Assembly: GCF_014643535.1 (NCBI RefSeq) | Contig: NZ_BMJQ01000003.1 | Span: forward strand, 1-64,000 | DNA from: Aliidongia dinghuensis | GTDB taxonomy: Bacteria > Pseudomonadota > Alphaproteobacteria > ATCC43930 > CGMCC-115725 | Length of the DNA: 64,000 nucleotides | Direction of reading: 5' to 3' | Part shown: piece by piece, positions 46,518-58,731 of the stretch | How the letters are laid out: every line of letters starts with the position of its first letter | Numbering within the stretch: the stretch's first letter is position 1 | Translations under genes and position numbers: made by a program | The notes under the pieces: generated by a model | What the model was told of the DNA's origin: nothing | The model's input: the letters and a program-made list of their open reading frames with translations, nothing else | Database searches by the model: none

Positions 46518-47759
46518 TTACATGTCCAGCAGCAGGCGCTGCGGGTCTTCCAGGTTTTCCTTGACGCGAACCAGGAAGGTGACCGCCTCGCGGCCGTCGA
46601 TGATGCGGTGGTCGTAGCTCAAGGCCAGATACATCATCGGCCGGATCTCGACCTTGTCGCCGATCGCGACCGGGCGCTTCTGGGTCTTGTGCATGCCCAG
46701 GATCGCCGACTGCGGCGGGTTCAGGATCGGCGTCGACATGAGCGAGCCGTAGACGCCGCCGTTCGAGATCGTGAAGGTGCCGCCGGTCAGTTCCTCGATC
46801 GAGAGCTTGCCGTCGCGCGCCTTCTTGCCGTAGACGCCGATCTGCTTCTCGATGTCGGAGAAGCTCATCACGTCCGCGTCACGCACCACCGGCACGACGA
46901 GACCGCTCTCGGTGCCGACCGCGACGCCGATGTCGTAGTAGTTCTTGTAGATGAGCTCGTCGCCCGAGATCTCGGCATTAACCGCCGGCAATTCCTTCAA
47001 GCCTGCGATGCAGGCCTTCACGAAGAAGGACATGAAGCCGAGCTTGACGCCGTGCTTCTTCTCGAACGCGTCCTTGTACTGCTCGCGGATCGCCATGATC
47101 GCCGTCATGTCCACCTCGTTGAAGGTGGTGAGCATGGCGGCCGTGTTCTGGGCTTCCTTGAGGCGCTGCGCGATGCGCTGGCGCAGGCGCGTCATCTTGA
47201 CCCGCTGCTCGCGCGGGCCGGCCTCGCGGGCCTGCACCACAGGCGCTGCCGGAGCCGGGGCCGCAGCCGGAGCGGCCGTGCCCGTCGCGATCGCACCCAG
47301 CACATCACCCTTGGTGAGCCGGCCGTCCTTGCCGGTTGCCGGAATGCTGGTGGCGTCGAGCTGGTTCTCGGCGACGAGCTTGCGCGCGGCCGGGCCCGAG
47401 CGGTCGAGATCGGTCGCGGCCGAAGCGGCGGCAGGAGCCGGCGCCGGTGCAGCCGCCGGCTTCGGCGCCTCGACCTTGGCAGGTGCCGTGGCCGCAGCGG
47501 GCTTCGCCGCAGCACCCGCCGCACCCTCGGCGATCACGCCCAAGAGCCCGCCGACAGCGACATTGGCACCTTCCGGCGCCGAGATCTCGCTCAGCACGCC
47601 GGTCGCGGGCGAGGGCACGTCCACCGTCACCTTGTCGGTCTCGAATTCGATCAGCGTCTCGTCGATCTTGACACTGTCGCCGACCTTCTTGAGCCAGCGC
47701 GCCACAGTGCCTTCGGTCACCGATTCGCCCAGCGGGGGCACCTTGATTTCGGTCGCCAT
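46518..47759 (-). CDS. sucB: Dihydrolipoyllysine-residue succinyltransferase (E2 of 2-oxoglutarate dehydrogenase)
   Basis: SucB, 413 aa. Order: lipoyl domain (1–76) with lipoyl-Lys K43 in [13 protein letters not shown], an Ala/Pro-rich linker, the peripheral-subunit-binding domain (about 118–155, [31 protein letters not shown]), a second Ala/Pro linker, and the catalytic domain (about 180–413) with the active-site His in [15 protein letters not shown]. Part of the sucA–sucB–lpdA unit. Confidence 0.97.
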   Translation of the reverse strand: MATEIKVPPLGESVTEGTVARWLKKVGDSVKIDETLIEFETDKVTVDVPSPATGVLSEISAPEGANVAVGGLLGVIAEGAAGAAAKPAAATAPAKVEAPKPAAAPAPAPAAASAATDLDRSGPAARKLVAENQLDATSIPATGKDGRLTKGDVLGAIATGTAAPAAAPAPAAPVVQAREAGPREQRVKMTRLRQRIAQRLKEAQNTAAMLTTFNEVDMTAIMAIREQYKDAFEKKHGVKLGFMSFFVKACIAGLKELPAVNAEISGDELIYKNYYDIGVAVGTESGLVVPVVRDADVMSFSDIEKQIGVYGKKARDGKLSIEELTGGTFTISNGGVYGSLMSTPILNPPQSAILGMHKTQKRPVAIGDKVEIRPMMYLALSYDHRIIDGREAVTFLVRVKENLEDPQRLLLDM

Positions 47760-47794
47760 GTTCGGTCCTTGGTTCAGGTTTCAGGTCGAGCGGT

Positions 47795-47821
47795 GCGGCC
47801 GGTCAGTCCCCATCCGGCCGC
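47795..47821 (-). other. Intercistronic hairpin between sucA and sucB
   Basis: GCGGCCGG / CCGGCCGC forms a perfect 8-base stem over an 11-base loop in the 93-base gap. No T-run follows on the minus strand. Confidence 0.6.
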
Positions 47822-47852
47822 TTGCCGCCCGTCCCAACAATTGAGGGGTTGG

Positions 47853-50714
47853 TCAGCGCAGCGTCAGCGCGTCGTCGATGACTTTCTGCTGCTGCGCGAC
47901 ATGCTTCTTCATCGAGCCCGTCGCGGTCGCGGCAGATTCGGCACGGCCGACATAGACCGGGCGCTTCGCCTTGATGTCGAGGCCCGAGAGCAGCGTCTCG
48001 ATGCGCCGGTCGACGAAGGTCCAGGCACCCATGTTCTGGTGCTCTTCCTGGCACCAGACAACCTCTGCCTTGGTGTAGCGCTTCAATTCTTTGCCGAGCG
48101 CGTTGAACGGGAACGGATAGAGCTGCTCGACGCGGACGAGGGCCACGTCCTTGATCTTGCGCTCGGTCCGGGCCGCCAGGAGCTCGTGGTAGAGCTTGCC
48201 GCTGCACAGCACGACGCGCTTCACCTTATCGTCGGCGACGAGCTTCTCGGCCTCGCCATAGACGCGGTGGAAGGTCGTGCCCTCGGCCATGTCGGCGAGG
48301 TTCGACAGCTTCGCGCGCAGCATCGACTTCGGCGACATGATGATGAGCGGCTTGCGGAAGTTCCGGCAGACCTGCCGGCGCAGCGCGTGGAAATAGTTGG
48401 CCGGGTTCGAGATGTTGCAGACCTGGATATTGTCCTCGCCGCACATCTGCAGATAGCGCTCGAGGCGCGCCGAGGAATGCTCCGGCCCCTGCCCCTCGTA
48501 GCCGTGCGGCAGCAGCATGACGATGCCCGACATGCGGAGCCACTTCGATTCGGCGGACGTGATGAACTGGTCGATGATGACCTGGGCGCCGTTCGCGAAG
48601 TCGCCGAACTGGCCTTCCCAGAGCACGAGCGCGCGCGGCTCCGCCATGGAGTAGCCGTAGTCGAAGCCCAGCACCGCCGCTTCCGACAGGAAGCTGTCAA
48701 TGATCTCGACCTGGGCCTGGCCCTCGCGGATGTTGTTCACGGGCAGATAGGTCTGCTCGGTCTCCTGGTCGACCAGCACGGCGTGCCGGTGCGAGAAGGT
48801 GCCGCGGCCCACGTCCTGGCCCGACAGGCGCACGAACATGCCGTCCGCCGCGATCGAGCCGAACGCCAGCGCCTCGGCCGTGCCCCAGTCGAAGCCCTCG
48901 CCGGTCTCGAACATCTTCGCCTTTTCCTGGAACAGGCGAACGAGCTTGCGGTTGAGGTTGAAGCCTTCCGGCACGGTCGTGAGCGCCTTGCCGATCTGCT
49001 TCAGCGTCTCGAGCGGCACTGCCGTATTGCCACGGCGGTCGTCGTCCGGCGCCAGGCCGAAGCCGGCCCAGGCGCCCTCGAACCAGTCGGCCTTGTTCGG
49101 CTTGTAGCTTTTCCCCGCCTCGAACTCGGCTTCCATCTTGGAGAGGAAGTCGGTCACGATCTGGTCGGACTTGGCCTGGTCGAGCGTGCCTTCGCCGACC
49201 AGCTTCTCGGCATAGATCTGCCGGGTCGTCGGCTGGGTCGCGATCTTGCGGTACATGAGCGGCTGAGTGAACGCCGGCTCGTCCGTCTCGTTATGGCCGT
49301 GGCGGCGATAGCAGAACATGTCGACCACCACGTCCTTCTTGAAGACCTGGCGGAACTCGGTCGCGATGCGGCAGACGTGGACCACCGCCTCCGGATCGTC
49401 GCCGTTCACGTGGAAGATCGGCGCCTGGATCGACTTCGCCACGTCCGAGCAATAGGGGCCCGAGCGCGCATATTGCGGCGCCGTGGTGAAGCCGATCTGG
49501 TTGTTGATGATGAAATGGATCGTGCCGCCGGTGCGATAGCCCTTGAGCTCGGTCAGGTCGAGCGACTCGGCGACCAGGCCCTGGCCGGCGAACGCCGCGT
49601 CGCCGTGGATCAAGAGGCCCACGACCTGGGTGCGCTCGATATCACCGCGCTGGCGCTGCTTCGCGCGCACCTTGCCCAGCACCAGCGGATTGACCGCCTC
49701 GAGGTGCGACGGGTTCGCGGTCAGCGACAGATGGACGGTGTTGCCCTCGAACTCCCGGTCCGACGAGGTGCCGAGATGGTACTTGACGTCACCCGAGCCC
49801 TGGACGTCCTCCGGGTTCGCCGGATTGCCCTGGAATTCGGAGAAGATCGCGGCGAAGCGCTTGCCCATGACGTTGGCGAGCGTGTTCAGGCGGCCGCGAT
49901 GGGCCATGCCGAGCACGATCTCCTTGACGCCAAGGCGACCGGCCGTGCGGATGATCTCCTCCAGCGCCGGGATCATGGTCTCGCCGCCCTCGAGGCCGAA
50001 GCGCTTCGTGCCGGTGAAGCGCTTGTCGAGGAAGCGCTCGAAGCTCTCGGCAGCCGTCAGGCGCTCCAGAAGCTCGGTCTTCTCCGTCGCGGGGAAATTC
50101 GCGCGGTTGAGCGCGCCTTCGATCTGCTCCTGGATCCAGGCCTTCTGGGCCGGATCCTGGATGTGCATGTATTCGACGCCGACGCTGCCGCAATAGGTAT
50201 CGCGCAGCACCGCGTAGATTTCGCGCAGCGTGGCATTCTCGAGGCCGAGCACGCCGGCGATGTAGATCGGCCGGTCATAGTCGGCATCGGTGAAGCCGTA
50301 ATGCTCTGGGTGAAGTTCCGGATGCGGCTCGGGCTTGTGGAGGCCGAGCGGGTCGAGGCTCGCCTCCAGATGGCCGCGCACGCGATAGGCGCGGATCAGC
50401 TGAAGCGCGCGGATCGAATCCGTCGCCGCCTGCTTCACCGCCTCCTCGGACAAGACCGGCGCCGTGGCGCCATTGGTCTTCTTGGCCGGGGCGGCACCGG
50501 CGCCGTCGCTGCCGATGATCCGCTTCGCGATCTTCTGCCAGCTCGGTCCCTTGACCTCGGCCTGGACCGAGACGGCATCGTCCCTGAGCTCATCGAAGAA
50601 GCTCCGCCAGCTCTGATCGACCCCGTTGGGATCGCTCAGATAGTGCTCGTAGAGTTCGGCGATGAAGGCCGAGTTAGTGCCATAGAGGAAGGTGGCTTCG
50701 CGGGTCTGCGCCAT
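47853..50714 (-). CDS. sucA: 2-oxoglutarate dehydrogenase E1 component
   Basis: SucA, 953 aa, the thiamine-diphosphate enzyme that decarboxylates 2-oxoglutarate and transfers succinyl to SucB. The N-terminal E2-binding stretch contains NSAFIAELYEHYLSDPNGVD. The ThDP motif starts LLIHGDAAFAGQGLVAESL, and substrate-binding segments include GMAHRGRLNTLANVMGK and FCYRRHGHNETDEPAFTQP. The C-terminal domain has EEHQNMGAWTFVDRRIE. It follows sucD after 78 bases with a hairpin. Confidence 0.97.
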   Translation of the reverse strand: MAQTREATFLYGTNSAFIAELYEHYLSDPNGVDQSWRSFFDELRDDAVSVQAEVKGPSWQKIAKRIIGSDGAGAAPAKKTNGATAPVLSEEAVKQAATDSIRALQLIRAYRVRGHLEASLDPLGLHKPEPHPELHPEHYGFTDADYDRPIYIAGVLGLENATLREIYAVLRDTYCGSVGVEYMHIQDPAQKAWIQEQIEGALNRANFPATEKTELLERLTAAESFERFLDKRFTGTKRFGLEGGETMIPALEEIIRTAGRLGVKEIVLGMAHRGRLNTLANVMGKRFAAIFSEFQGNPANPEDVQGSGDVKYHLGTSSDREFEGNTVHLSLTANPSHLEAVNPLVLGKVRAKQRQRGDIERTQVVGLLIHGDAAFAGQGLVAESLDLTELKGYRTGGTIHFIINNQIGFTTAPQYARSGPYCSDVAKSIQAPIFHVNGDDPEAVVHVCRIATEFRQVFKKDVVVDMFCYRRHGHNETDEPAFTQPLMYRKIATQPTTRQIYAEKLVGEGTLDQAKSDQIVTDFLSKMEAEFEAGKSYKPNKADWFEGAWAGFGLAPDDDRRGNTAVPLETLKQIGKALTTVPEGFNLNRKLVRLFQEKAKMFETGEGFDWGTAEALAFGSIAADGMFVRLSGQDVGRGTFSHRHAVLVDQETEQTYLPVNNIREGQAQVEIIDSFLSEAAVLGFDYGYSMAEPRALVLWEGQFGDFANGAQVIIDQFITSAESKWLRMSGIVMLLPHGYEGQGPEHSSARLERYLQMCGEDNIQVCNISNPANYFHALRRQVCRNFRKPLIIMSPKSMLRAKLSNLADMAEGTTFHRVYGEAEKLVADDKVKRVVLCSGKLYHELLAARTERKIKDVALVRVEQLYPFPFNALGKELKRYTKAEVVWCQEEHQNMGAWTFVDRRIETLLSGLDIKAKRPVYVGRAESAATATGSMKKHVAQQQKVIDDALTLR

Positions 50715-50721
50715 TTTGTTC

Positions 50722-50746
50722 GAGCGGCCGCTTGACGCGGCCGCTC
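50722..50746 (-). other. Intercistronic hairpin between sucD and sucA
   Basis: GAGCGGCCGC / GCGGCCGCTC forms a perfect 10-base stem with the loop TTGAC. On the minus strand it is followed by GAACAAAATGG rather than a T-run, and the sucA start lies only 7 bases away, so it overlaps the expected ribosome binding region of sucA. Confidence 0.7.
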
Positions 50747-50792
50747 TCTCTGCTGGGGTTGGTTAGGTTCGCTCTCGGGGCTCCGATGCGCC

Positions 50793-51667
<875 letters not shown>

Positions 51668-51668
<1 letters not shown>

Positions 51669-52864
51669 TACTTGGCCTCCTTCACGGCTTTGACGACCTT
51701 CTGGGCGGCATCCGCGAGATTATCGCCGGCCAGGATGGGCAGACCCGATTCGGCAAGGATCTTCTTGCCGAGCTCGACATTGGTGCCTTCGAGGCGCACG
51801 ACCAGCGGCACGTCGAGGCTGACCTCACGCGCGGCGGCGATGACGCCCTCGGCGATCACGTCGCAGCGCATGATGCCGCCGAAGATGTTGACGAGGATGC
51901 CCTCGACGTTCGGGTCCGAGAGGATGAGCTTGAACGCGGTGGTGACACGCTCCTTGGTGGCACCGCCGCCGACATCGAGGAAGTTCGCCGGCTCGCCGCC
52001 GTAGAGCTTGATGATGTCCATGGTCGCCATGGCGAGGCCGGCGCCGTTCACCATGCAGCCGATGCTGCCGTCGAGCTTGACGTAGTTGAGCCCGTGCTTG
52101 CCCGCCTCGAGCTCCGAGGGGTCTTCCTCGTCGGCGTCGCGCAGCTCTTCGACATCCTTGTGGCGGAAGAGCGCGTTGTCGTCGAAATTGACCTTGGCGT
52201 CGAGGCAGAGGACGTCACCGGCGCCGGTCACGACCAGCGGGTTGATCTCGACGATCGAGGCGTCGAGCTCGTGGAACGCCTTGGACAGCGCCAGGATGAA
52301 CTTCGTCGCGGTCGAAACCTGCTTGCCTTCGAGCCCGAGGGCGAAGGCGATCTGGCGGGCGTGGAACGCCTGCACGCCGGTCGCAGGGTCGATCGCGACC
52401 TTGATGATCTTCTCCGGCGTGTTATGGGCGACCTCTTCGATCTCCATGCCGCCTTCGGTCGAGGCCATGATGGTGACGCGGCCGGTGGCGCGGTCGACCA
52501 GCATGCCGAGGTAGAGCTCGCGCTTGATGTCGCAGCCTTCCTCGATGTAAACGCGCTTAACTTCCTTGCCGGCCGGGCCCGTCTGCTTGGTGACGAGCAC
52601 CTTGCCCAGCATGGCCGCCGTGTTGGTCGCGACGTCGTCGATCGACTTCACGACGCGCACGCCGCCCTTGCCCTGGGGGTCGTTGGCGAAGTGGCCGGCG
52701 CCGCGGCCGCCCGCGTGGATCTGGGACTTCACCACCCAGACCGGACCGCCCAGATCGGCCGCGACCTTCTTGGCCTCTTCCGGCGTGTATGCGACGCCGC
52801 CGCGCGGAACGGCGACGCCGAACCCCTTCAGCAAGGCCTTCGCCTGGTACTCATGAATATTCAT
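51668..52864 (-). CDS. sucC: Succinyl-CoA ligase (ADP-forming) beta subunit
   Basis: SucC, 398 aa, with an ATP-grasp domain (1–240) and a C-terminal flavodoxin-like domain. N-terminus [44 protein letters not shown]-like [11 protein letters not shown], and the C-terminal [27 protein letters not shown] are typical. It lies 75 bases after mdh, with a hairpin in the gap, and is followed by sucD without a gap. Confidence 0.97.
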
Positions 52865-52890
52865 TGATGCGCGCCCCTCGGGATTGTCGG

Positions 52891-52924
52891 GGTCCGGCCC
52901 GCGGGCGCCGGGGCCCGCCGGACC
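52891..52924 (-). other. Intercistronic hairpin between mdh and sucC
   Basis: GGTCCGGC / GCCGGACC arms enclose a GC-only region that can pair further (GGGC near 52903 with GCCC near 52912). There is no T-run. It is the fourth such hairpin in the TCA-cycle gene block. Confidence 0.6.
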
Positions 52925-52939
52925 GGACCTGCCGAACGC

Positions 52940-55257
<2,318 letters not shown>

Positions 55258-55557
55258 CGACGATCTGGCGAGCGGCAGGGCAGCCGCGAAAGAACCTGAC
55301 TCTGCGCGCTCTTGCAACGCAAAAATCTGCAGTGAAAGCTACTCGAAAGCTTTGAATGCTTCACTCGGGGCTATGTTGCATCCGCGAAGCCTGGCAGCAA
55401 GCCCACCGCCGCACGGTCAGCCCCTCGCCTGACGCATGCGACGGCCAGCGACTTATGCGCAGGCCAGATGGGTCGGCGCATGATTTAATCAATCCGTGGT
55501 TGAGCAGAAGCGGCAAACGGCCCACACTCCTCTGTTACCTCACCGAGGAGACGCGTC
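55258..55557. other. Divergent intergenic region between zapE and the lipase gene
   Basis: This 300-base gap contains the promoters of both genes. Apart from two TGC/GCA motifs (listed separately), I see an inverted pair GAAAGCT/AGCTTTG-like near 55336–55355 and a T/A-richer stretch TGATTTAATCAATC near 55480, which is itself palindromic (GATT-TA-AATC type). No RNA gene or coding frame is convincing. Confidence 0.5.
55312..55385. promoter_or_regulatory. Candidate PhaR-type operators between zapE and the lipase gene
   Basis: TTGC-AAC-GCAA (55312–55322) is identical to the 11-mer at 27936. ATGTTGCATCCGC (55373–55385) is identical to the 13-mer at 27918. CTGCAG also occurs at 55327. In the PhaJ-like region the two motifs are 6 bases apart, here 50. 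Which of the two genes they control is not clear. The lipase is the more plausible target. Confidence 0.4.
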
Positions 55558-56622
55558 ATGCCCTTCGCACCCGGCTTCATCCTGTCGGAGGCTCAGGCTC
55601 TGCTCACACTCGCAGGCCTCTCCGAAGACACGGTTCCAGGCACCTCCCCGCCTCCGCCGCCGGCAGGCTGGGCGTTGTCGTTCCAATCACCCGAGCTCGG
55701 CCCGTTCGACAATTTGTTCCAGCTCTGGCGCAACGGCGCCGTGCCCGGCCAATACGCGGTCGCCATCCGCGGCACGGTCGAGGAGACCGGCAGCATCATC
55801 GAGGACCTCGCCTCGCTGATGATTCCAGCGAGCTTCCAGGTGACGGTCGACAGTCTCACCATCTCGTTCCAGTTCGCCGCCGAGCCCCAGACCGGCGTCA
55901 AGCCGGCCGGCCTCCACCTGGGTTTCACGCTGGGCGCGCTCTTCCTGCTGCTCGACCCGGACCATCTCGGCGTCAACGGCATCCTGGCGCAGCTCGCCGC
56001 CCTGCCGCCGAACAGCGAAGTCTATATTGTCGGCCACAGCCAGGGTGCGGCACTGGCGGCCCTCGTCACCTCGTACCTGCGCTATCCCAATTACCTGACT
56101 GACGCGCTGCCGCCGCTCAGCTACAAGACCTACGCCTTCGCGCAGCCGAAGCCGGGCAACGACCATTATTCCTGGGACTATGAGCAGGCGGTGGTGAGCC
56201 AGGGCCTGGGGTTGCGCATCACCAACCCGCTCGACTGGGTGCCGCAGGTGCCCTTCACCATCGAGTTCCTGCAGGACATCAACACGCCGAACCCCTTGAG
56301 CACGGTGACCGGCTTCAGCGGCGCGATCGCCGGCACCGTCGCAACCGCGATCCAAGCGGCCGTAGCATTCGAGGAATCGCAGGCGCTCACCTGGGCGACC
56401 GGGTCGTTCCGCAACCTGCCTGCCCTGGTCGAGGCGAAAGGCAAGCCGGCCGGCCTGCTGCCTGGCGCCGCACCGCTCTCGATCCTGGCGTCGTTCAATT
56501 TCATGCCGGCCGGCGCGGAGATCGCGCTGGTCGCGAATACCGCCTACACCGATCCCAACGATGAGTTCAGCCAGCACCATGTCGCGACCTATCAGGCACT
56601 GCTGACCCAGACCTTTGGCTGA
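55558..56622 (+). CDS. Class 3 lipase-like alpha/beta hydrolase
   Basis: A 354-aa lipase of the fungal-type (class 3) family. The nucleophile elbow is VYIVGHSQGAALAALV. The N-terminal half contains VAIRGTVEETGSIIEDLASLM, the usual oxyanion strand, and the catalytic Asp and His probably lie in NPLDWVPQVP and near the C-terminal FSQHHVATYQALL. No signal peptide is evident. The ATG at 55558 is preceded by GAGGAG. Its natural substrate, lipid or polyester, is unknown. Confidence 0.85.
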   Translation: MPFAPGFILSEAQALLTLAGLSEDTVPGTSPPPPPAGWALSFQSPELGPFDNLFQLWRNGAVPGQYAVAIRGTVEETGSIIEDLASLMIPASFQVTVDSLTISFQFAAEPQTGVKPAGLHLGFTLGALFLLLDPDHLGVNGILAQLAALPPNSEVYIVGHSQGAALAALVTSYLRYPNYLTDALPPLSYKTYAFAQPKPGNDHYSWDYEQAVVSQGLGLRITNPLDWVPQVPFTIEFLQDINTPNPLSTVTGFSGAIAGTVATAIQAAVAFEESQALTWATGSFRNLPALVEAKGKPAGLLPGAAPLSILASFNFMPAGAEIALVANTAYTDPNDEFSQHHVATYQALLTQTFG

Positions 56623-56776
56623 GCGGGGCGCCCTTGGGGATGCCCTTGGAGATGCTGGGGCGGGATGCTGAGACGCAATGCCGCCGCTCCCCAAGGGCTT
56701 CTCATTGGGCTATGAAGGACCATTTAGTGGAATTTCCGCGCCCAAGACGCGCCGCCGCAGGACGATCCGCCCGATC

Positions 56777-57403
56777 ATGAGCTATTTCGATCTCGAGAGT
56801 TTTGCCGCCACTCCGCTCGTCACCGAGCCGTTCCCCTATCTGATCGTGCCGGGCTTCCTCAAGGCCGACGTCCGCGCCGCGGTCGCCAAGGACTATCCCG
56901 AGATCGCGAAGCCCGGCAGCTTCCCGACCAGCGAAGTCAATTGCGCGGGCCATTTCAAGTCGATGCTGGAAGAACTCGAAGGGCCGGCGGTGCGCGCCGC
57001 CTTCGCCGAGAAATTCGACATCGATCTCACCGAACTGCCGACCATGGTGACGGTGCGCGGCCAGGCGCGCGCCAAGGACGGCCGCATCCATACCGACAGC
57101 AAGAGCAAGGTCATCACGGTCCTGCTTTATATGAATGGGCAGTGGGAAGCGCCGGGCGGCCGGCTGCGCCTGCTGCGCTCCGCCGACAGCCTGGACGACG
57201 TCATCGCCGAGGTGCCGCCGGACGAAGGCACGCTCTTGGCCTTCCTGGTGACGCCCAATTCCTGGCACGGCCATCAGCCGTTCGTCGGGCCCCGCCGGGT
57301 GATCCAGCTCAACTGGGTGACCGGCGAGGACGTCGTGCGCCACGAGCAGGCGCGCCACCGCTTCTCGGCCCGCATGAAGAAGATCCTGCCCTGGGCGTCG
57401 TAG
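56777..57403 (+). CDS. 2OG-Fe(II) oxygenase-family protein
   Basis: A 208-aa dioxygenase of the 2-oxoglutarate/Fe(II) superfamily. The HxD pair is in RIHTDSKSK, the distal His is in NSWHGHQPFVG, and the 2OG-binding Arg follows in GPRRVIQLNW. The family contains prolyl hydroxylase-like enzymes and oxygenases of small molecules, so the substrate cannot be given. The frame is open upstream, but the ATG at 56777 (MSYFDLESF) gives the usual beginning. It is followed by repeat copy C. Confidence 0.85.
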   Translation: MSYFDLESFAATPLVTEPFPYLIVPGFLKADVRAAVAKDYPEIAKPGSFPTSEVNCAGHFKSMLEELEGPAVRAAFAEKFDIDLTELPTMVTVRGQARAKDGRIHTDSKSKVITVLLYMNGQWEAPGGRLRLLRSADSLDDVIAEVPPDEGTLLAFLVTPNSWHGHQPFVGPRRVIQLNWVTGEDVVRHEQARHRFSARMKKILPWAS

Positions 57404-57421
57404 CCAGACGGATATTTTCCC

Positions 57422-57513
57422 GTCATTCCCGCGAAGGCGGGAATCCAGAGTTGCCGCGCAAGTTGGTCGGATAGCTTTCACTTGCCCTGGATCCCCGCCT
57501 TCGCGGGAATGAC
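57422..57513. repeat. Dispersed repeat, copy C (short form)
   Basis: A 92-base element with inverted ends GTCATTCCCGCGAAGGCGGG and CCCGCCTTCGCGGGAATGAC. The inner part differs completely from the 54-base core of copies A and B. Its right half forms the 3' end of the small minus-strand gene at 57478–57774. Confidence 0.85.
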
Positions 57514-57774
57514 GGACTGAGTTGGAGACCGCACCCGCCCCGCCATGATGACGATCCCCCGCTCCCCCGCGATGCGCTGGATCGTCTTGGTGCCGCGTAC
57601 CAGCAGGAACACGCGCGCCATGTCGTCCGCGGCCCGGGCCGTGGCCGCCGCTGCGCGGGTGCGGGCCCAGAGCGCGTGCAGCTCCGGCTCCGGCAGCTGA
57701 CGCAGCATCGCCTCGATCGCCGGGCGCGCCGCATCCTGCTCCTCGATCGCGAGCAACTCCGGCGCTCCGCTCAT
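57478..57774 (-). CDS. Small hypothetical protein whose C-terminus is encoded by a repeat
   Basis: A 98-aa helical, Ala/Arg-rich protein. The first 85 residues (for example ELHALWARTRAAAATARAADDMARVFLLVRG, given only in part) look like a normal coding region. The last dozen ([12 protein letters not shown]) are read from the dispersed repeat copy C, so the stop codon comes from the repeat and the original C-terminus was probably truncated or extended. The ATG overlaps the LysR stop (ATGA), so it should be translated with it. No family recognised. Confidence 0.65.
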   Translation of the reverse strand: MSGAPELLAIEEQDAARPAIEAMLRQLPEPELHALWARTRAAAATARAADDMARVFLLVRGTKTIQRIAGERGIVIMAGRVRSPTQSVIPAKAGIQGK

Positions 57775-58631
57775 GCGGCACTCGCCCGCTCGGCGAGGCT
57801 CGCCTCGATGAAGTCGCCGAGCGCCGTCACCGCCGGGCTCGTATGGCCGGCCGAGCGATGCAGCGCGATTTCGAGATCGGGCAGCACCGGGAATCCCTCG
57901 GTGGCGCCGATCGGCACCAGCCCGGGCGGCAGCAGCGCCGCCTTGAATACGCCGACCGCAAGCCCGGCCGAGACGGCCGCTGTGGCAGCGCTGATGCTTT
58001 GGGTCAGATAGGCGATGCGCCAGGGCCGGCCGGCGCGATCGAGCGCCGCCATGGCCCAGTCGCGGAACAGGCAGCCCCGCGGCGCGACCGCCAGCGGCAC
58101 CGGGGCGCCCTTGGGCGCAGTGAAGCCGGGGGCGGCGGCCCAGACCGCGCGGTCGCGCTGCAGAATGCGGCCGCGATGGCTGCCGGCGCCGTGCATGACG
58201 AGGACCAGATCGAGCCCGATGCCAAGCTTGCGCGCCAGTTCCGCGGTGAGGCCGCTCTGCAGCTCGACACCGACCTCCGGGTAGGTCTCGGCGAAGCGGC
58301 GCAGCACTGCCGGCAGCACGCTCGTCGCGTAATCGTCCATGGCGCCGAGCCGGACCATGCCGCGGACGGGCGCCCCGCGCCGGCGGCTCAGCACCTGGTC
58401 GTTCAAGCCCACCATCTGCCGCGCTGCGGCGATGAGCGCCTCGCCGTCCGGGGTCAGCACCGGCAGACGGCCGGTACGGTCGAACAGCGCCGCGCCCATC
58501 GACTGCTCGAGGCGCCGGACCTGGGCACTCACCGCCGACTGGCTGCGCCGCAGCACCCGGGCGGCGCGCGAGAAGCCGCCGGTGTCGACGATCGCCAGAA
58601 AGGCGCGCAGTGCATCGAGATCGAGATCCAT
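57771..58631 (-). CDS. LysR-family transcriptional regulator
   Basis: A 286-aa LysR regulator. The N-terminal winged helix is clear: DLDALRAFLAIVDTGGFSRAARVLRRSQSAVSAQVRRLE, cited in part. A periplasmic-binding-like effector domain follows (about 90–286). It is divergent from an EamA transporter with 100 bases between the two starts, the usual layout for a LysR protein controlling the transporter. A perfect inverted repeat in the gap is a candidate operator. Confidence 0.94.
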   Translation of the reverse strand: MDLDLDALRAFLAIVDTGGFSRAARVLRRSQSAVSAQVRRLEQSMGAALFDRTGRLPVLTPDGEALIAAARQMVGLNDQVLSRRRGAPVRGMVRLGAMDDYATSVLPAVLRRFAETYPEVGVELQSGLTAELARKLGIGLDLVLVMHGAGSHRGRILQRDRAVWAAAPGFTAPKGAPVPLAVAPRGCLFRDWAMAALDRAGRPWRIAYLTQSISAATAAVSAGLAVGVFKAALLPPGLVPIGATEGFPVLPDLEIALHRSAGHTSPAVTALGDFIEASLAERASAA

Positions 58632-58637
58632 CGACCT

Positions 58638-58652
58638 ATCGTGATTGACGAT
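58638..58652. promoter_or_regulatory. Candidate LysR-type operator
   Basis: ATCGT-GATTG-ACGAT, a perfect 5-5-5 inverted repeat of the T-N11-A type, lies 6 bases upstream of the LysR start and about 80 bases before the EamA start. Binding of the adjacent LysR protein is inferred from position. Confidence 0.5.
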
Positions 58653-58731
58653 GGCTTAGATCGCAACAAGCATCTTTCGTGATGACATCGCCGCCCCTAG
58701 CGTCGGCAGATCGATCGGTTCGGGAGGCGGC

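Noticed and set aside
46608..50735. A 1375-codon open frame antisense to sucB and sucA
   Set aside because: It runs opposite two unmistakable genes. Its composition (Asp/Arg/Leu-rich, no domain) is that expected from the reverse strand of GC-biased codons.
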